Positions 1 through 8,698 are shown, counted from the first letter of the stretch. The stretch: 62,441 nt of DNA from Gammaproteobacteria bacterium TMED1 (GCA_002167855.2 NHBG02000001.1:3078-65518), one strand, 5' to 3'. Numbers and translations: made by a program. The notes: a model not told the origin generated them from the letters alone.

Positions 1-2
1 TA

Positions 3-2105
3 GCTAACGAATTGGGAACCCTAGTTGGTTCTGGTGAGCTCAATGCTTTTGTTCGCTTGTCCTCCGACGGGACTATTACTATTTATTCTGCAAGGCCTGA
101 TATGGGGCAGGGTGTTAAAACATCACTCCCGATGATTGTTGCGGAAGAAATGGGGGCGAAATGGTCAGATGTTGTGGTGCTTCAGTCAGGAGTAGGGGAA
201 AGGTTTGGAGCGCAATGGGTCGGCGGTTCAAGGTCGATTGCGTCTAGTTTCGACCATATGAGGGAGATGGGTGCCTCTGCCAGAGAGATGCTAATTGGTG
301 CGGCATCAGAATTCCTTGAGTTGCCAAAATCGCAATTTAGTGTGGCTAATAGCGAAGTCATCCACTCTTCTGGGAAAAGGCTCAGCTTTGCTGAATTGGC
401 AGCAAGAGCAGCGCGGCAAGTTGTCCCAGACCCAAGCTCTTTAACTTTTAAAGACAAAAGTGACTATACAATCATAGGTACTTCAATCTCTGGTGTCGAC
501 AATCTGGAGATTGTCACTGGAAGTGCACTTTTCGGTATAGATACTGACGTGCCAGACATGCTTTACGCGGCGTACTACAAGTGTCCAGCCATTGGAGGCA
601 AGGCCGTAGAGGCTAATCTCCGAGATATCAAGAAGTTGCCAGGTATCGTTGATGCATTTATCGTCAAGGGTAATGGAAACATAAGACAATTACTGTCAGG
701 GGTGGCCGTCGTTGGAAATAGCACTTGGGCTGTTTTCGAAGCAGAGAAAAAGCTCAAGATTAAATGGGACAAAGCGAATGCTTCCAAGGATAGTTGGAAC
801 GAGTTGGTTCAGACTGCAGAAAAACTCGGTCGTAGTGAAGGCGAAAATCCTATTTATAGCAAAGGGGATGTGACCAAGGTATTCGGTAATAATGCCAACT
901 CAGTTATAGAGGGGTCTTACAGTTATTCCTTTGTGGCGCATCTATGTTTAGAGCCGATGAATTGTACCGCCTCCTATCGGTTTGGAGCCAAGAGTGGAAA
1001 AGACAGTATTGAGATCTGGGTTCCAACACAAAGCCCATCCAGTATCGCTCCTGCCATCGCACGAATGTTTAGAGTTGAAGAGGATCAGATAGTAGTCAAT
1101 GTTACTCGTATCGGTGGAGGTTTTGGGAGACGGTTTAGTTCCGAATTTGTGTTCGAAGCGGTTGAAATCTCAAGACATATGGGGCGCCCAATCAAGCTAA
1201 CTTGGACCCGTGAGGATGACATCCAGCATGATTATTTTCGTGCAGGAGGTTTCCAATGGCTAAGGGGTGCTGTTGACAAAAAAGGTAAGCTTTTTGCCTG
1301 GGATCAGCACTTCATCGGAATGGGTAATAATGGGAAGCCGACAACCGGCTCGCGCTTTCCTCGGAATGAATTTCCGTTGCCATTGGTGGGCAATGTAAGA
1401 GCAACATCTACTCTGCTCGACATAGACACGCCTTGTGGGCCCTGGAGAGCGCCATTTGCAAACACTCATGCATTCGTAGTTCAGAGTTTTATTCATGAGT
1501 TAGCCAACCTTGCAGGGCGTGATCATTTGGAATTTTTGCTTGAGATTTTTGATAAAAACGAGACCCCTGTTCTCCGAAAGAAAAAGGGACTTAATAACGA
1601 TAGAGCTAAAGCCGTTATTCAGCTTGCTGCAGAAGAGGCTGGTTGGGGTAGAGATTTTCAGAATGGTAGAGGACTTGGTTTGGCTTTTCATTTTAGCTTC
1701 GCGGGCCACATCGCAGAGGTAGCTGAGGTATCCGTCGACGCACGAAAGAAGATAACAGTCCATAAGGTGACAGTGGCTGTGGATGTTGGACCCATAATAA
1801 ATACCAGTGGCGCTTTAGCTCAAGTAGAAGGTTCAGTCATGAATGGATTAAGCGCTTTAATAGGTCAAAGAATTACAATGGAAGGCGGTCAGATTGAGCA
1901 ATCAAATCTTGATGAGTATCCCGTTCTTCGTATTTCTGCAGCCCCTAAAGTCGATGTGCATTTTATCGAGAGCGATAATCCGTCCACCGGTCTAGGTGAG
2001 CCCGCGCTGCCTCCTTTGGCTCCCGCCGTAGGTAACGCGATTTTTGCGGCGACGGGTAAACGCGTCAGGAACATGCCGCTTACAACTGAAGGCTATTCTA
2101 TCTAG
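3..2105 (+). CDS. Molybdopterin-binding subunit of a xanthine dehydrogenase-family hydroxylase (isoquinoline 1-oxidoreductase beta-like), 5' truncated by window edge
   Basis: The protein matches the large molybdenum-cofactor subunit of aldehyde/isoquinoline oxidoreductases of the IorB type, which hydroxylate N-heterocycles or aldehydes, usually with a small 2Fe-2S subunit. Visible motifs are the early I-Y-S-A-R-P-D-M-G-Q-G segment, the glycine-rich G-G-G-F-G-R-R cofactor-binding loop about halfway along, and the C-terminal T-G-L-G-E-P-A-L-P-P segment with the active-site Glu typical of the family. The frame is open to the left edge (codons for Ala-Asn-Glu-Leu precede the internal TTG at 12), so the true start and probable Tat signal lie outside the window. 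No partner subunit is visible; it would be expected upstream. The substrate cannot be told from sequence. Confidence 0.85.
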   Translation, partial: ANELGTLVGSGELNAFVRLSSDGTITIYSARPDMGQGVKTSLPMIVAEEMGAKWSDVVVLQSGVGERFGAQWVGGSRSIASSFDHMREMGASAREMLIGAASEFLELPKSQFSVANSEVIHSSGKRLSFAELAARAARQVVPDPSSLTFKDKSDYTIIGTSISGVDNLEIVTGSALFGIDTDVPDMLYAAYYKCPAIGGKAVEANLRDIKKLPGIVDAFIVKGNGNIRQLLSGVAVVGNSTWAVFEAEKKLKIKWDKANASKDSWNELVQTAEKLGRSEGENPIYSKGDVTKVFGNNANSVIEGSYSYSFVAHLCLEPMNCTASYRFGAKSGKDSIEIWVPTQSPSSIAPAIARMFRVEEDQIVVNVTRIGGGFGRRFSSEFVFEAVEISRHMGRPIKLTWTREDDIQHDYFRAGGFQWLRGAVDKKGKLFAWDQHFIGMGNNGKPTTGSRFPRNEFPLPLVGNVRATSTLLDIDTPCGPWRAPFANTHAFVVQSFIHELANLAGRDHLEFLLEIFDKNETPVLRKKKGLNNDRAKAVIQLAAEEAGWGRDFQNGRGLGLAFHFSFAGHIAEVAEVSVDARKKITVHKVTVAVDVGPIINTSGALAQVEGSVMNGLSALIGQRITMEGGQIEQSNLDEYPVLRISAAPKVDVHFIESDNPSTGLGEPALPPLAPAVGNAIFAATGKRVRNMPLTTEGYSI

Positions 2106-2138
2106 ATGGTTTAACACATAAGATAAGTAGATTGAATT

Positions 2139-2145
2139 AAGGTGA
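2139..2145 (+). promoter_or_regulatory. Ribosome binding site that points to an ATA start codon
   Basis: AAGGTGA lies 6 nt before an ATA codon at 2152-2154. The reading frame from that ATA is open through the N-terminal nucleotide-sugar-binding motif of the epimerase. It contains no ATG, GTG, TTG or CTG before the TTG at 2206. The spacing is ideal for initiation at the ATA. Confidence 0.55.
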
Positions 2146-2151
2146 TAGAAA

Positions 2152-3342
2152 ATAGTTAGTAGACACATTGTTGTTATTACCACTTCGCGGGCCGATTATG
2201 GTCATTTGTTTTGGCCACTGAAGGATATCGAGGCGCACCCGAATCTCAAATTGGACCTAGTAGTTATGGGCGCACATTTATCGAGGGCCTTCGGAGAGAC
2301 CGTTAATCAGATTCAGTTGGATGGGTTTAAAATATCAGCAAATATAGATTGCTTAGATCCTGAAGATAGCGACACTGGAATGTCGAGAACTATTGGGCTC
2401 GCTGTTGAGAAATTAACAAAAGTGCTGTCGAAATTACGTCCAGATATAGTGTTATTGATAGCGGACCGCTATGAAATGCTTGCCCCTGCAACAGTAGCCT
2501 TAGCCCTAAGGATACCGATTGCCCATATCGAAGGGGGAGACATTAGTGAAGGGGCAATAGATGATGCGGTGCGTAATGCCATAACAAAGATGGCTCACCT
2601 CCATTTCACGCCTACCGAAGAGGCTAAACGAAGAGTGCTAGCAATGGGTGAGGAATCTTGGAGAGTGTTTTGTAGTGGCGCACCATCTTTAGACCATTTG
2701 GTGAGAAGTCGTTTACCGTCAAAAGTAGAACTTGAAAAGAGTCTGGGACAGCAGCTTGAGAGGGAGATCTGTGTTGTCGCCTGTCATCCCGTGACGTTGC
2801 ATCCTGACACAACCGCAGAGATATGTGCACTATTCGAGGCGCTTCCGTCGTGGAGTAATCAGGTAGTTTTTTGTTTCCCAAACGCCGATGCCGGTAGTTC
2901 GGCTTTAGTAGAGCGAACAAGGGCTTATTGCTCTGAGCGAAAGAATTGTCGACTGTATACAAATCTCGACCATCTTACGTATTGGTCACTTTTATCCCAT
3001 GCAACGTTTATCCTAGGGAACTCCTCAAGTGGTATTATGGAAGCGGCAAGTGTCCCGCTGCCGGCCATAGATATCGGTGAAAGGCAGCGGGGTCGAACAA
3101 GAGCTGCTAACGTAGTGCATGCACCAAGTGATAAAGATGCAATCATCAGGGCTATGGAGCTTGCTACCTCAGAAGCATTTACCTCAAGAATCAAAGGTCT
3201 TGAGAATCCATACGGAGACGGTTACGCAAGTCAGCGAATTATTTCAGGTCTACTAAATGCCCCTGAGAAAAAGATACTGCTCGAGAAGAAAGCTTTACCC
3301 CTAGAACCTGATAAGAATGCTTTCCTTCAGAACATGGGTTAG
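2152..3342 (+). CDS. UDP-N-acetylglucosamine 2-epimerase, NeuC-type (hydrolysing), apparent ATA start
   Basis: This is a GT-B fold UDP-sugar 2-epimerase. NeuC-type members convert UDP-GlcNAc or a derivative to the 2-epimeric sugar plus UDP for sialic, legionaminic or related acids. Diagnostic segments are the N-terminal T-S-R-A-D-Y-G-H, D-R-Y-E-M-L-A-P-A, A-H-I-E-G-G-D-x-S-E-G-A-I-D and the C-terminal G-N-S-S-S-G-I-M-E-A UDP-binding loop. The first TTG (2206) would delete the R-A-D-Y-G motif. The only initiation site with a Shine-Dalgarno sequence that keeps it is ATA at 2152, giving 396 residues, a normal family length. The next gene, a DegT aminotransferase, follows after 2 nt, so the two form an operon for a modified surface sugar. 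No nonulosonate synthase (NeuB) or CMP-transferase (NeuA) is in the window, so the end product is unknown. Confidence 0.85.
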   Translation: MVSRHIVVITTSRADYGHLFWPLKDIEAHPNLKLDLVVMGAHLSRAFGETVNQIQLDGFKISANIDCLDPEDSDTGMSRTIGLAVEKLTKVLSKLRPDIVLLIADRYEMLAPATVALALRIPIAHIEGGDISEGAIDDAVRNAITKMAHLHFTPTEEAKRRVLAMGEESWRVFCSGAPSLDHLVRSRLPSKVELEKSLGQQLEREICVVACHPVTLHPDTTAEICALFEALPSWSNQVVFCFPNADAGSSALVERTRAYCSERKNCRLYTNLDHLTYWSLLSHATFILGNSSSGIMEAASVPLPAIDIGERQRGRTRAANVVHAPSDKDAIIRAMELATSEAFTSRIKGLENPYGDGYASQRIISGLLNAPEKKILLEKKALPLEPDKNAFLQNMG

Positions 3343-3344
3343 AA

Positions 3345-4427
3345 ATGGTTAGAATCCCACTTGCTAAAACGGATATTGGCTTAGATGAAGTCGCGGCAGT
3401 CTCTCAAGTCATGGAGAGTGGCCGACTCGCATTTGGCCCCGAGCTAGAGCAATTTGAGAGGGACTTTGCTGTATACCATGGAGTTCCTGGTGCCGTCATG
3501 ATCAACTCCGGTACGTCAGCACTTATGATTTCGCTCTTGGCTTTAGGGGTAGGTTCGGGCGACGAAGTAATAATGCCCGCGTTAACATTTGTCGGAACGG
3601 TAAATGCGATCTTGGCCACGGGAGCTACTCCAGTGCTAGTTGATGTCAATGCTGAGACCGCTAATATTTCTATAACTAGCCTAAAGCACGCAATCACAGA
3701 AAAAACAAAGGCTGTTGTTCCTGTACATTTATATGGGCTACCTGCACGTATGAAGGATATTCTTGAAGTCGCGGATGGAGGTAAATTTAAAGTCATCGAG
3801 GATGCTTGTGAGGCTATAGGATCTATACAAGGAGGTCTAAGAGTTGGTGCTATCGGTGACGCAGGTGTCTTCGGTTTTTATCCCAACAAAGTCTTGACCA
3901 CGGGTGAAGGGGGTATGATCATCTCCAATGATGAGGCTTTTCTTTCAGTATGTCGCTCTGCAATAAATCAAGGTCGATCGAACGATGATTTAATTACCTG
4001 CCCAAGTTATTCTTTGCGCGGATCAGAGTTGGGCGCAGCTATTGGTAGGGTGCAGTTGGCCTCGTTGGAACAGCGTGCTCTCGCGCGTCAAAAAATTGCG
4101 GAGGTTTACTTCAAAGCAGTTTCTACAATTCCAAAATTAGGTGTTTTTGAGACGAATATTTCTAGAAGCTGGTTTACGTTCCCTGTTATTTTACCGCAAG
4201 GAATAGATAGGGATGAAGTTATGCTCAGATTGTCGGAGAGAGGAATCGAAACTGCTAATTATTTTCCAGCGATTCATACTCAGCTCAGATACAAGAATTC
4301 TGTAAAGGTTAGCGGAAGTCTTGGAGTAAGCGAGGACTTGGGTAACCGTGTACTGTGTCTTCCTTTTTGGCCGGGAGTTGAGGACCATGTCTCCGAGATA
4401 GTTGACTCAGTCGGTCTTTTTCTGTGA
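3345..4427 (+). CDS. DegT/DnrJ/EryC1/StrS-family PLP-dependent sugar aminotransferase
   Basis: This 360-residue fold-type I aminotransferase belongs to the family that aminates keto-sugar nucleotides. Evidence is the S-G-T-S-A-L phosphate loop near residue 55, the I-E-D-A segment with Asp153 that contacts the PLP pyridine, and Lys182 in F-Y-P-N-K followed by T-T-G-E-G-G, the internal aldimine lysine. It starts 2 nt after the epimerase stop, so co-translation is likely and the pair should act on related UDP-sugar intermediates for lipopolysaccharide or capsule. Its 3' end overlaps the convergent nitrilase-family gene by 21 nt. The exact sugar is not inferable. Confidence 0.9.
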   Translation: MVRIPLAKTDIGLDEVAAVSQVMESGRLAFGPELEQFERDFAVYHGVPGAVMINSGTSALMISLLALGVGSGDEVIMPALTFVGTVNAILATGATPVLVDVNAETANISITSLKHAITEKTKAVVPVHLYGLPARMKDILEVADGGKFKVIEDACEAIGSIQGGLRVGAIGDAGVFGFYPNKVLTTGEGGMIISNDEAFLSVCRSAINQGRSNDDLITCPSYSLRGSELGAAIGRVQLASLEQRALARQKIAEVYFKAVSTIPKLGVFETNISRSWFTFPVILPQGIDRDEVMLRLSERGIETANYFPAIHTQLRYKNSVKVSGSLGVSEDLGNRVLCLPFWPGVEDHVSEIVDSVGLFL

Positions 4428-5402
4428 GTTTTTTTCTTTTGCATAGAGAATTCTCTTTTTAAGAGATTCAATGGTTATATCCCCTTTGGCAGGTTCCAGA
4501 CTTTCGGATGATAGATAGGTATATAAACCGCTTCGGGAGTGAGTGATGGTATCATGACCTAGGCGACGCGCTTTTTCGTCCCTTAAAGCTTGAATATTAA
4601 TTGGCGCGACTACGACTTTCTCACCGGGTCCAGGGTCTGCCTGAGATAGTATACGACCGTCATAGTCCACAATCATACTTCCGCCGGGCCAGCTAAAAGG
4701 CGGATAATTACTCATCTTGGCTCCCTGATTGGAAGCGACAACATACGTCATATTCTCAAGAGCTCGTGTCCGATTGATGAGTGTCCACCAGTTCATAGGC
4801 TCGCTAGTACCCCAGGGGTCCATATAAGCTGAAATACGAATCATAATTTCCGCCCCGCGGAAGGCCATTTCTCTAATTGTCTCGGGGAACAACCAGTCGT
4901 AACAAGTGGCAACAGCGATCTTCCCCAACTCGGTGTCTGCGACTGGAAATATCTCTTCGCTATAATCAGGAATATCATGTGGGCTGCTATGTACTTCCCA
5001 GGGGATCCAAGGATTGACTTTACGGTACTTAGTGAGGATGCCCTTGGGACCGATTAGCAATGTGGTATTAAAAATGTGTCCTGGATACGCTTTGTCATAT
5101 TCCAGAAAGGAGCCAGTTTGAATGAAACATCCAAATTGGCGTGCTAAGGCAATATATCTTTCTGTATGTTCGTTTGGAATTTCAACAGCCAGCTTTTCGT
5201 TTAGTTCTTTAACATTATCGTAAAGTGGAATCGCGTGTGCGAATTCAGGAAAGGCGAGTAACCGGATATCAAAGAACGGCTCATATCCAATTATGGTTTG
5301 TTCTACGATTTCGCACATTCTGTCGACCCGAATTGATATTTCATTACGAGACCTGGCTGCTGGGAAATCAGTTTGGCATGCGGCAGCATAGAAAGGCTTC
5401 AT
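4407..5402 (-). CDS. Carbon-nitrogen hydrolase (nitrilase superfamily)
   Basis: This is a 331-residue cytosolic hydrolase that cleaves a nitrile, amide or carbamoyl C-N bond through a cysteine thioester. The catalytic triad is visible: Glu53 in A-F-P-E-F, Lys128 in K-Y-R-K-V-N-P-W, and Cys167 in A-T-C-Y-D-W. A second Glu follows the lysine (P-W-E). The proline- and tryptophan-rich loops resemble aliphatic amidase or N-carbamoyl-amide hydrolase branches, but the substrate is not assignable. The gene is transcribed leftward, about 100 nt downstream of the Cfa-like gene. It could be the distal gene of that transcript, but nothing in its function ties it to lipid modification. Confidence 0.85.
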   Translation of the reverse strand: MKPFYAAACQTDFPAARSRNEISIRVDRMCEIVEQTIIGYEPFFDIRLLAFPEFAHAIPLYDNVKELNEKLAVEIPNEHTERYIALARQFGCFIQTGSFLEYDKAYPGHIFNTTLLIGPKGILTKYRKVNPWIPWEVHSSPHDIPDYSEEIFPVADTELGKIAVATCYDWLFPETIREMAFRGAEIMIRISAYMDPWGTSEPMNWWTLINRTRALENMTYVVASNQGAKMSNYPPFSWPGGSMIVDYDGRILSQADPGPGEKVVVAPINIQALRDEKARRLGHDTITHSRSGLYTYLSSESLEPAKGDITIESLKKRILYAKEKNSQKKTD

Positions 5403-5500
5403 ATCAAGACCGTCCAGTCATTTTTAATTTTCTCCACGAAGGCTAGTTATTGAAGACAATAAATTTTTGCTATGACTTTTCCCAAACTTTAAAACCACTT

Positions 5501-6697
5501 CTATCTTTCAACTCTAATTTGAACGACGTCGGTTCTGCCGGTATTGAAACCGACTTCACAGTAACAAAGATAATACATCCACTGTCTAAAAAATCGTCCA
5601 TCAAATCCTTGAGCTTGTATTTCTGGCCAAGCCTTTGTAAACCTTTCCTGCCATTGTTTGAGAGTCTGGCCGTAGTCCTGACCAAATGGGTAGATGTCAG
5701 TAATTCGTAAATCCTGACGACTAAACATTTCTTTAATATGCCTCAGAGTGGGCAACATGCCCCCTGGGAAAATATATTTTTGAATGAAATCTGTACGTTT
5801 TTGGTAGCTTTTGAAGATATTTTCATCAATGGTAATCATCTGCATTACCGCGACGCCATCTGGTGTTAGCAGATCAGAAATTCTTTTCGCAAATAAATCC
5901 CAATACTGAGGACCTACTGCTTCAAACATCTCTACCGAAAAAATTCGATCGTATTTGCCTTCAACATCCCGGTAATCCTGAAATTTTACAGATACCTTAT
6001 CTTTCTCTATCAATCGCTCATGCGTGAAATTTACCTGCTCCTGGGACACGGAGATACCTTCTGCCTGGCATCCTTTCTTGCTTAAGTACTCAAGAAGTCC
6101 TCCCCAGCCGCAACCAATCTCAAGGACCCTATGATTCTCCGTGAGGGCTGCGACTTCGCACAGCCTCTCATATTTTTCTTTTTGTGCCTTGGCTAGGTCA
6201 TTAGTTGCTCTAAAGATACCTGATGAGTAAGTCATACTCTTATCCAGCCACAAAGAATAAAAATCATTACCTAAATCATAATGGTAAGCGATATTTTTTT
6301 TGCTTCCAGACTTCGAGTTTCTATTAATTGTCTGAGTCCAAGAGTCTTTAATTCGCTGAATTAGACTGCCTTTGGCGAGATTTTCGAATGTTTTTAAGTT
6401 GTCAGCTAAAAAGGCGAGCAATGTTACCAAGGAATCTGTTTCCCAATCCTTCTCCATATAGCCCTCTGCAAGACCTAAACTACCATTGCGCCAAATCCTT
6501 GCGAATGCTCTTAATCTGTTGACTCTCACAGATGCGTGGGCTCCAGCTTGATTACCGCTTGCTTCAAGTTTCTCTCCGCTCGGAAGCTGTATACTGAGTT
6601 TCCCTTGAGTAACCTTAGTCTCCAATATTTTTCTGAGAAATTTCCCTTCGAGACTTTTCAGTTCGTTCGGGGGCTGCGTATCACTACTATTCATCAT
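5501..6697 (-). CDS. Cfa-like SAM-dependent phospholipid fatty-acid methyltransferase (possible UfaM-type rather than cyclopropane synthase)
   Basis: The 398-residue protein belongs to the cyclopropane fatty acyl phospholipid synthase family. It has the N-terminal acyl-binding region, the I-A-Y-H-Y-D-L-G-N-D-F-Y-S-L-W-L-D segment (137-152) and the SAM-binding V-L-E-I-G-C-G-W-G-G (191-200). By eye alignment to E. coli Cfa, two bicarbonate-binding residues are changed: the Cys of Y-S-C-G is Ser159 and the His of L-H-T-I is Gln286. The Glu (Glu259 in M-F-E) and Tyr (Tyr342) positions are kept. Bicarbonate is the base that helps close the cyclopropane, so a methyl-branching reaction is plausible. 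The gene overlaps DUF1365 by 11 nt and is the third gene of the leftward arm facing the ECF-ChrR genes, which suggests control by the photo-oxidative stress sigma factor. Confidence 0.88.
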   Translation of the reverse strand: MMNSSDTQPPNELKSLEGKFLRKILETKVTQGKLSIQLPSGEKLEASGNQAGAHASVRVNRLRAFARIWRNGSLGLAEGYMEKDWETDSLVTLLAFLADNLKTFENLAKGSLIQRIKDSWTQTINRNSKSGSKKNIAYHYDLGNDFYSLWLDKSMTYSSGIFRATNDLAKAQKEKYERLCEVAALTENHRVLEIGCGWGGLLEYLSKKGCQAEGISVSQEQVNFTHERLIEKDKVSVKFQDYRDVEGKYDRIFSVEMFEAVGPQYWDLFAKRISDLLTPDGVAVMQMITIDENIFKSYQKRTDFIQKYIFPGGMLPTLRHIKEMFSRQDLRITDIYPFGQDYGQTLKQWQERFTKAWPEIQAQGFDGRFFRQWMYYLCYCEVGFNTGRTDVVQIRVER

Positions 6698-7418
6698 ACT
6701 GCATATCCCGTTTTTTCGGTTTGTGGTATAAACGCAGTCCTTTCAACCAGAGCAGAAGTGCTTGCCAATGGATATCTAAAGTAACCCCAATCGTTGTGAA
6801 CGGCGTGATCATTAATATTTTTAAAAGATCAATTGTGTTGAATGAGGTTTTTAAACCCTTAAATCCTGCGTATAAACTTGAACCTTCTTGATCTGAGTAA
6901 CGGATGTTAACTTTTATTTGTTTCCCAGGTTCTGAAACAGAGAACTGATAGTAACCCTCCATGCTAAAAAACGGAGATACATGGAGTATTTTTTTTGCTT
7001 CTTCTTCATGATGTTTCAGCTGGATATAGACGCAGGATTCCCCAAATGTATTATGCACTTCGTACAGTATTGCTATGAGATCTTTACTTTCATTAAAGCA
7101 AAAGATGATTGTTATTGGGTTGAATACATACCCAAAGAATCTAGGTAAACACAATGCTTTGTACTTGAGCTTATCCGATGAATGTTCCGCCATCCGACAG
7201 TTCAGCCAGGATAAGAAAGAGGATCCATCTCGAGCCCCATGATCAATATCGTAGAAACTAAGAACACCCGGTCGGTTGACAGTAAATAGTCGTCCAATTT
7301 GTATAGTTTCTAGCTCTTCCAAGTCAAATAAGAACCACGGAATCTTGTGCGTAAATCGATGCTCCACTTTTCCCCGTCGGTGGTGGACGATCGTTCCTTT
7401 GTAAATTGCCGAGCTCAA
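6687..7418 (-). CDS. DUF1365 family protein
   Basis: This 243-residue protein has the DUF1365 pattern: N-terminal Y-K-G-T-I-V-H-H-R-R, the P-R-F-F-G-Y-V-F-N-P-I-T segment near the middle, and Y-E-V-H-N-T-F-G. The molecular function of DUF1365 is not established. The family is almost always found between an FAD amine-oxidase-like protein and a Cfa-like methyltransferase, exactly as here, so a role in the same phospholipid acyl-chain modification is likely. It overlaps the FAD oxidoreductase gene by 4 nt upstream and the Cfa-like gene by 11 nt downstream, indicating a tightly coupled operon. Confidence 0.88.
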   Translation of the reverse strand: MSSAIYKGTIVHHRRGKVEHRFTHKIPWFLFDLEELETIQIGRLFTVNRPGVLSFYDIDHGARDGSSFLSWLNCRMAEHSSDKLKYKALCLPRFFGYVFNPITIIFCFNESKDLIAILYEVHNTFGESCVYIQLKHHEEEAKKILHVSPFFSMEGYYQFSVSEPGKQIKVNIRYSDQEGSSLYAGFKGLKTSFNTIDLLKILMITPFTTIGVTLDIHWQALLLWLKGLRLYHKPKKRDMQYDE

Positions 7419-8698
7419 CCAGCTCTCCGATTTCTATTGGCAGAAATCCTGTCGTTAATTATACCCCAGGGTCGAGATTTTCCAGTTATTTCCTCTGCTA
7501 CCGCGAGCCCTGATTGAAGGCCATCTTCGTGGAACCCGAATCCAAAATAGGACCCGCAGTACCATGTTCGTTGTTGCCCTTGTAGATCCCAAAGTTTCTT
7601 CTTCGCAATATTAGTTTTACTGTTAAGGATTGGATGTGAGTAATCGAATAACTGAATGCTATTGCTCGGTTCGTGGCTAGGATTTAAAGTAACGAAGAAG
7701 TTTTTTGAGGCACTCAGGCTCTGAAGCAAGTTCATCCAGTAAGATACGCAAAGCTCACCAGGCTTAGTCTCGATATAATTCCAGCTTGCCCAGGCCCTAC
7801 GATTTGATGGCATAAAGTTTTTATCGTGATGCAGATAGGCCGCACTCCTTGAATATTCAAACTCTTTCAGCAGTTTTTTCTCCATCGACGAAGGTTCTGA
7901 TAGTAGCTTGAGTGCTTGATCGCCGTGAGTAGCAATTACTACCTGATCAAATGTTTCGTTAACTCGCTTCCCTCTTACCGTCACGTGGTTCGATGCTCTC
8001 TCTATACTTTGGATTTCACTATTTAGTTTAAGATGAAGGCCCGGGGTTTGTAAGATTTTATTCACATAGGAAATGCTACCTCCTTTGACGGTATACCAAG
8101 GTGGTCTATTGCGAAGTTTTAGTAGGCCGTGATTGCTAAAGAAACGGATAAAGGCCTGAGCCTGCATCTTGCCAATATCTTCAACGTCGGTTGACCAGAT
8201 TGCTCCGGCCATGGGTAGTAAATGATTTTTAGAAAAGTCTTTGGAGTAGTCCTTTAATATGGAATTCAGGTCTTTGTCGGCGCTGGGTTCTAATTTTTCA
8301 GCCTGTTTGTAAAATTTTTGTATATCTCTGAGCATACGCCAAAAACTGGGTCGAATTAAATTTCGGCGTTGCGCGAATACGCTATTAAGGTTATGTCCTG
8401 CATATTCAAGCCCATCCGCCATCGATACCCCGAACGACATATTCGTCGGAAGGACATCGACGACAAGTTCAGTAAATAAATTCGTTAAATTCGGATACGT
8501 AGCCTGATTAAAAACTATAAAACCAACATCTACGGCTAAATCGGGATTTTCTTTGGACGGAAAGACAGTATGGGCGTGCCCTCCTGGCGTACTTGCGCTT
8601 TCAAAAACTGAAACCTCCACCCCATGCTTCGCAAGGAGCCAAGCGGCGCCTAGACCCGCTACACCACTTCCTATGACTGCTACAGACATTTCTTTCAT
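7415..8698 (-). CDS. FAD-dependent amine-oxidase-like oxidoreductase (candidate fatty-acid desaturase, UfaD-like)
   Basis: A flavin-dependent oxidoreductase with an N-terminal Rossmann dinucleotide fold, A-V-I-G-S-G-V-A-G-L-G-A-A, followed by an acidic strand end (V-F-E-S-A) and the G-G-H-A-H-T segment typical of the amine-oxidase/phytoene-desaturase superfamily. The frame is open to 8749, but ATG at 8698 (or 8689) places the fold at the N-terminus as in relatives; the extra 17 residues look non-homologous. It heads the leftward operon with DUF1365 and the Cfa-like methyltransferase. In alphaproteobacteria a flavoprotein desaturase (UfaD) works with a Cfa-like methylase (UfaM) in furan fatty acid synthesis. 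Orthology to UfaD is an inference from context. Confidence 0.85.
   Translation of the reverse strand: MKEMSVAVIGSGVAGLGAAWLLAKHGVEVSVFESASTPGGHAHTVFPSKENPDLAVDVGFIVFNQATYPNLTNLFTELVVDVLPTNMSFGVSMADGLEYAGHNLNSVFAQRRNLIRPSFWRMLRDIQKFYKQAEKLEPSADKDLNSILKDYSKDFSKNHLLPMAGAIWSTDVEDIGKMQAQAFIRFFSNHGLLKLRNRPPWYTVKGGSISYVNKILQTPGLHLKLNSEIQSIERASNHVTVRGKRVNETFDQVVIATHGDQALKLLSEPSSMEKKLLKEFEYSRSAAYLHHDKNFMPSNRRAWASWNYIETKPGELCVSYWMNLLQSLSASKNFFVTLNPSHEPSNSIQLFDYSHPILNSKTNIAKKKLWDLQGQQRTWYCGSYFGFGFHEDGLQSGLAVAEEITGKSRPWGIINDRISANRNRRAG

Noticed and set aside
2206..3342. TTG at 2206 as the start of the UDP-sugar epimerase
   Set aside because: It would remove the conserved R-A-D-Y-G nucleotide-sugar-binding motif and has no ribosome site at good distance.
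3404..3796. Long antisense frame (130 codons) inside the DegT aminotransferase
   Set aside because: It is a complement of a well-conserved PLP enzyme and has serine/threonine-rich composition typical of shadow frames.
5450..5710. Rightward open frame of 86 codons over the end of the Cfa-like gene
   Set aside because: It lies antisense to a strongly conserved gene; its product has no recognisable feature.
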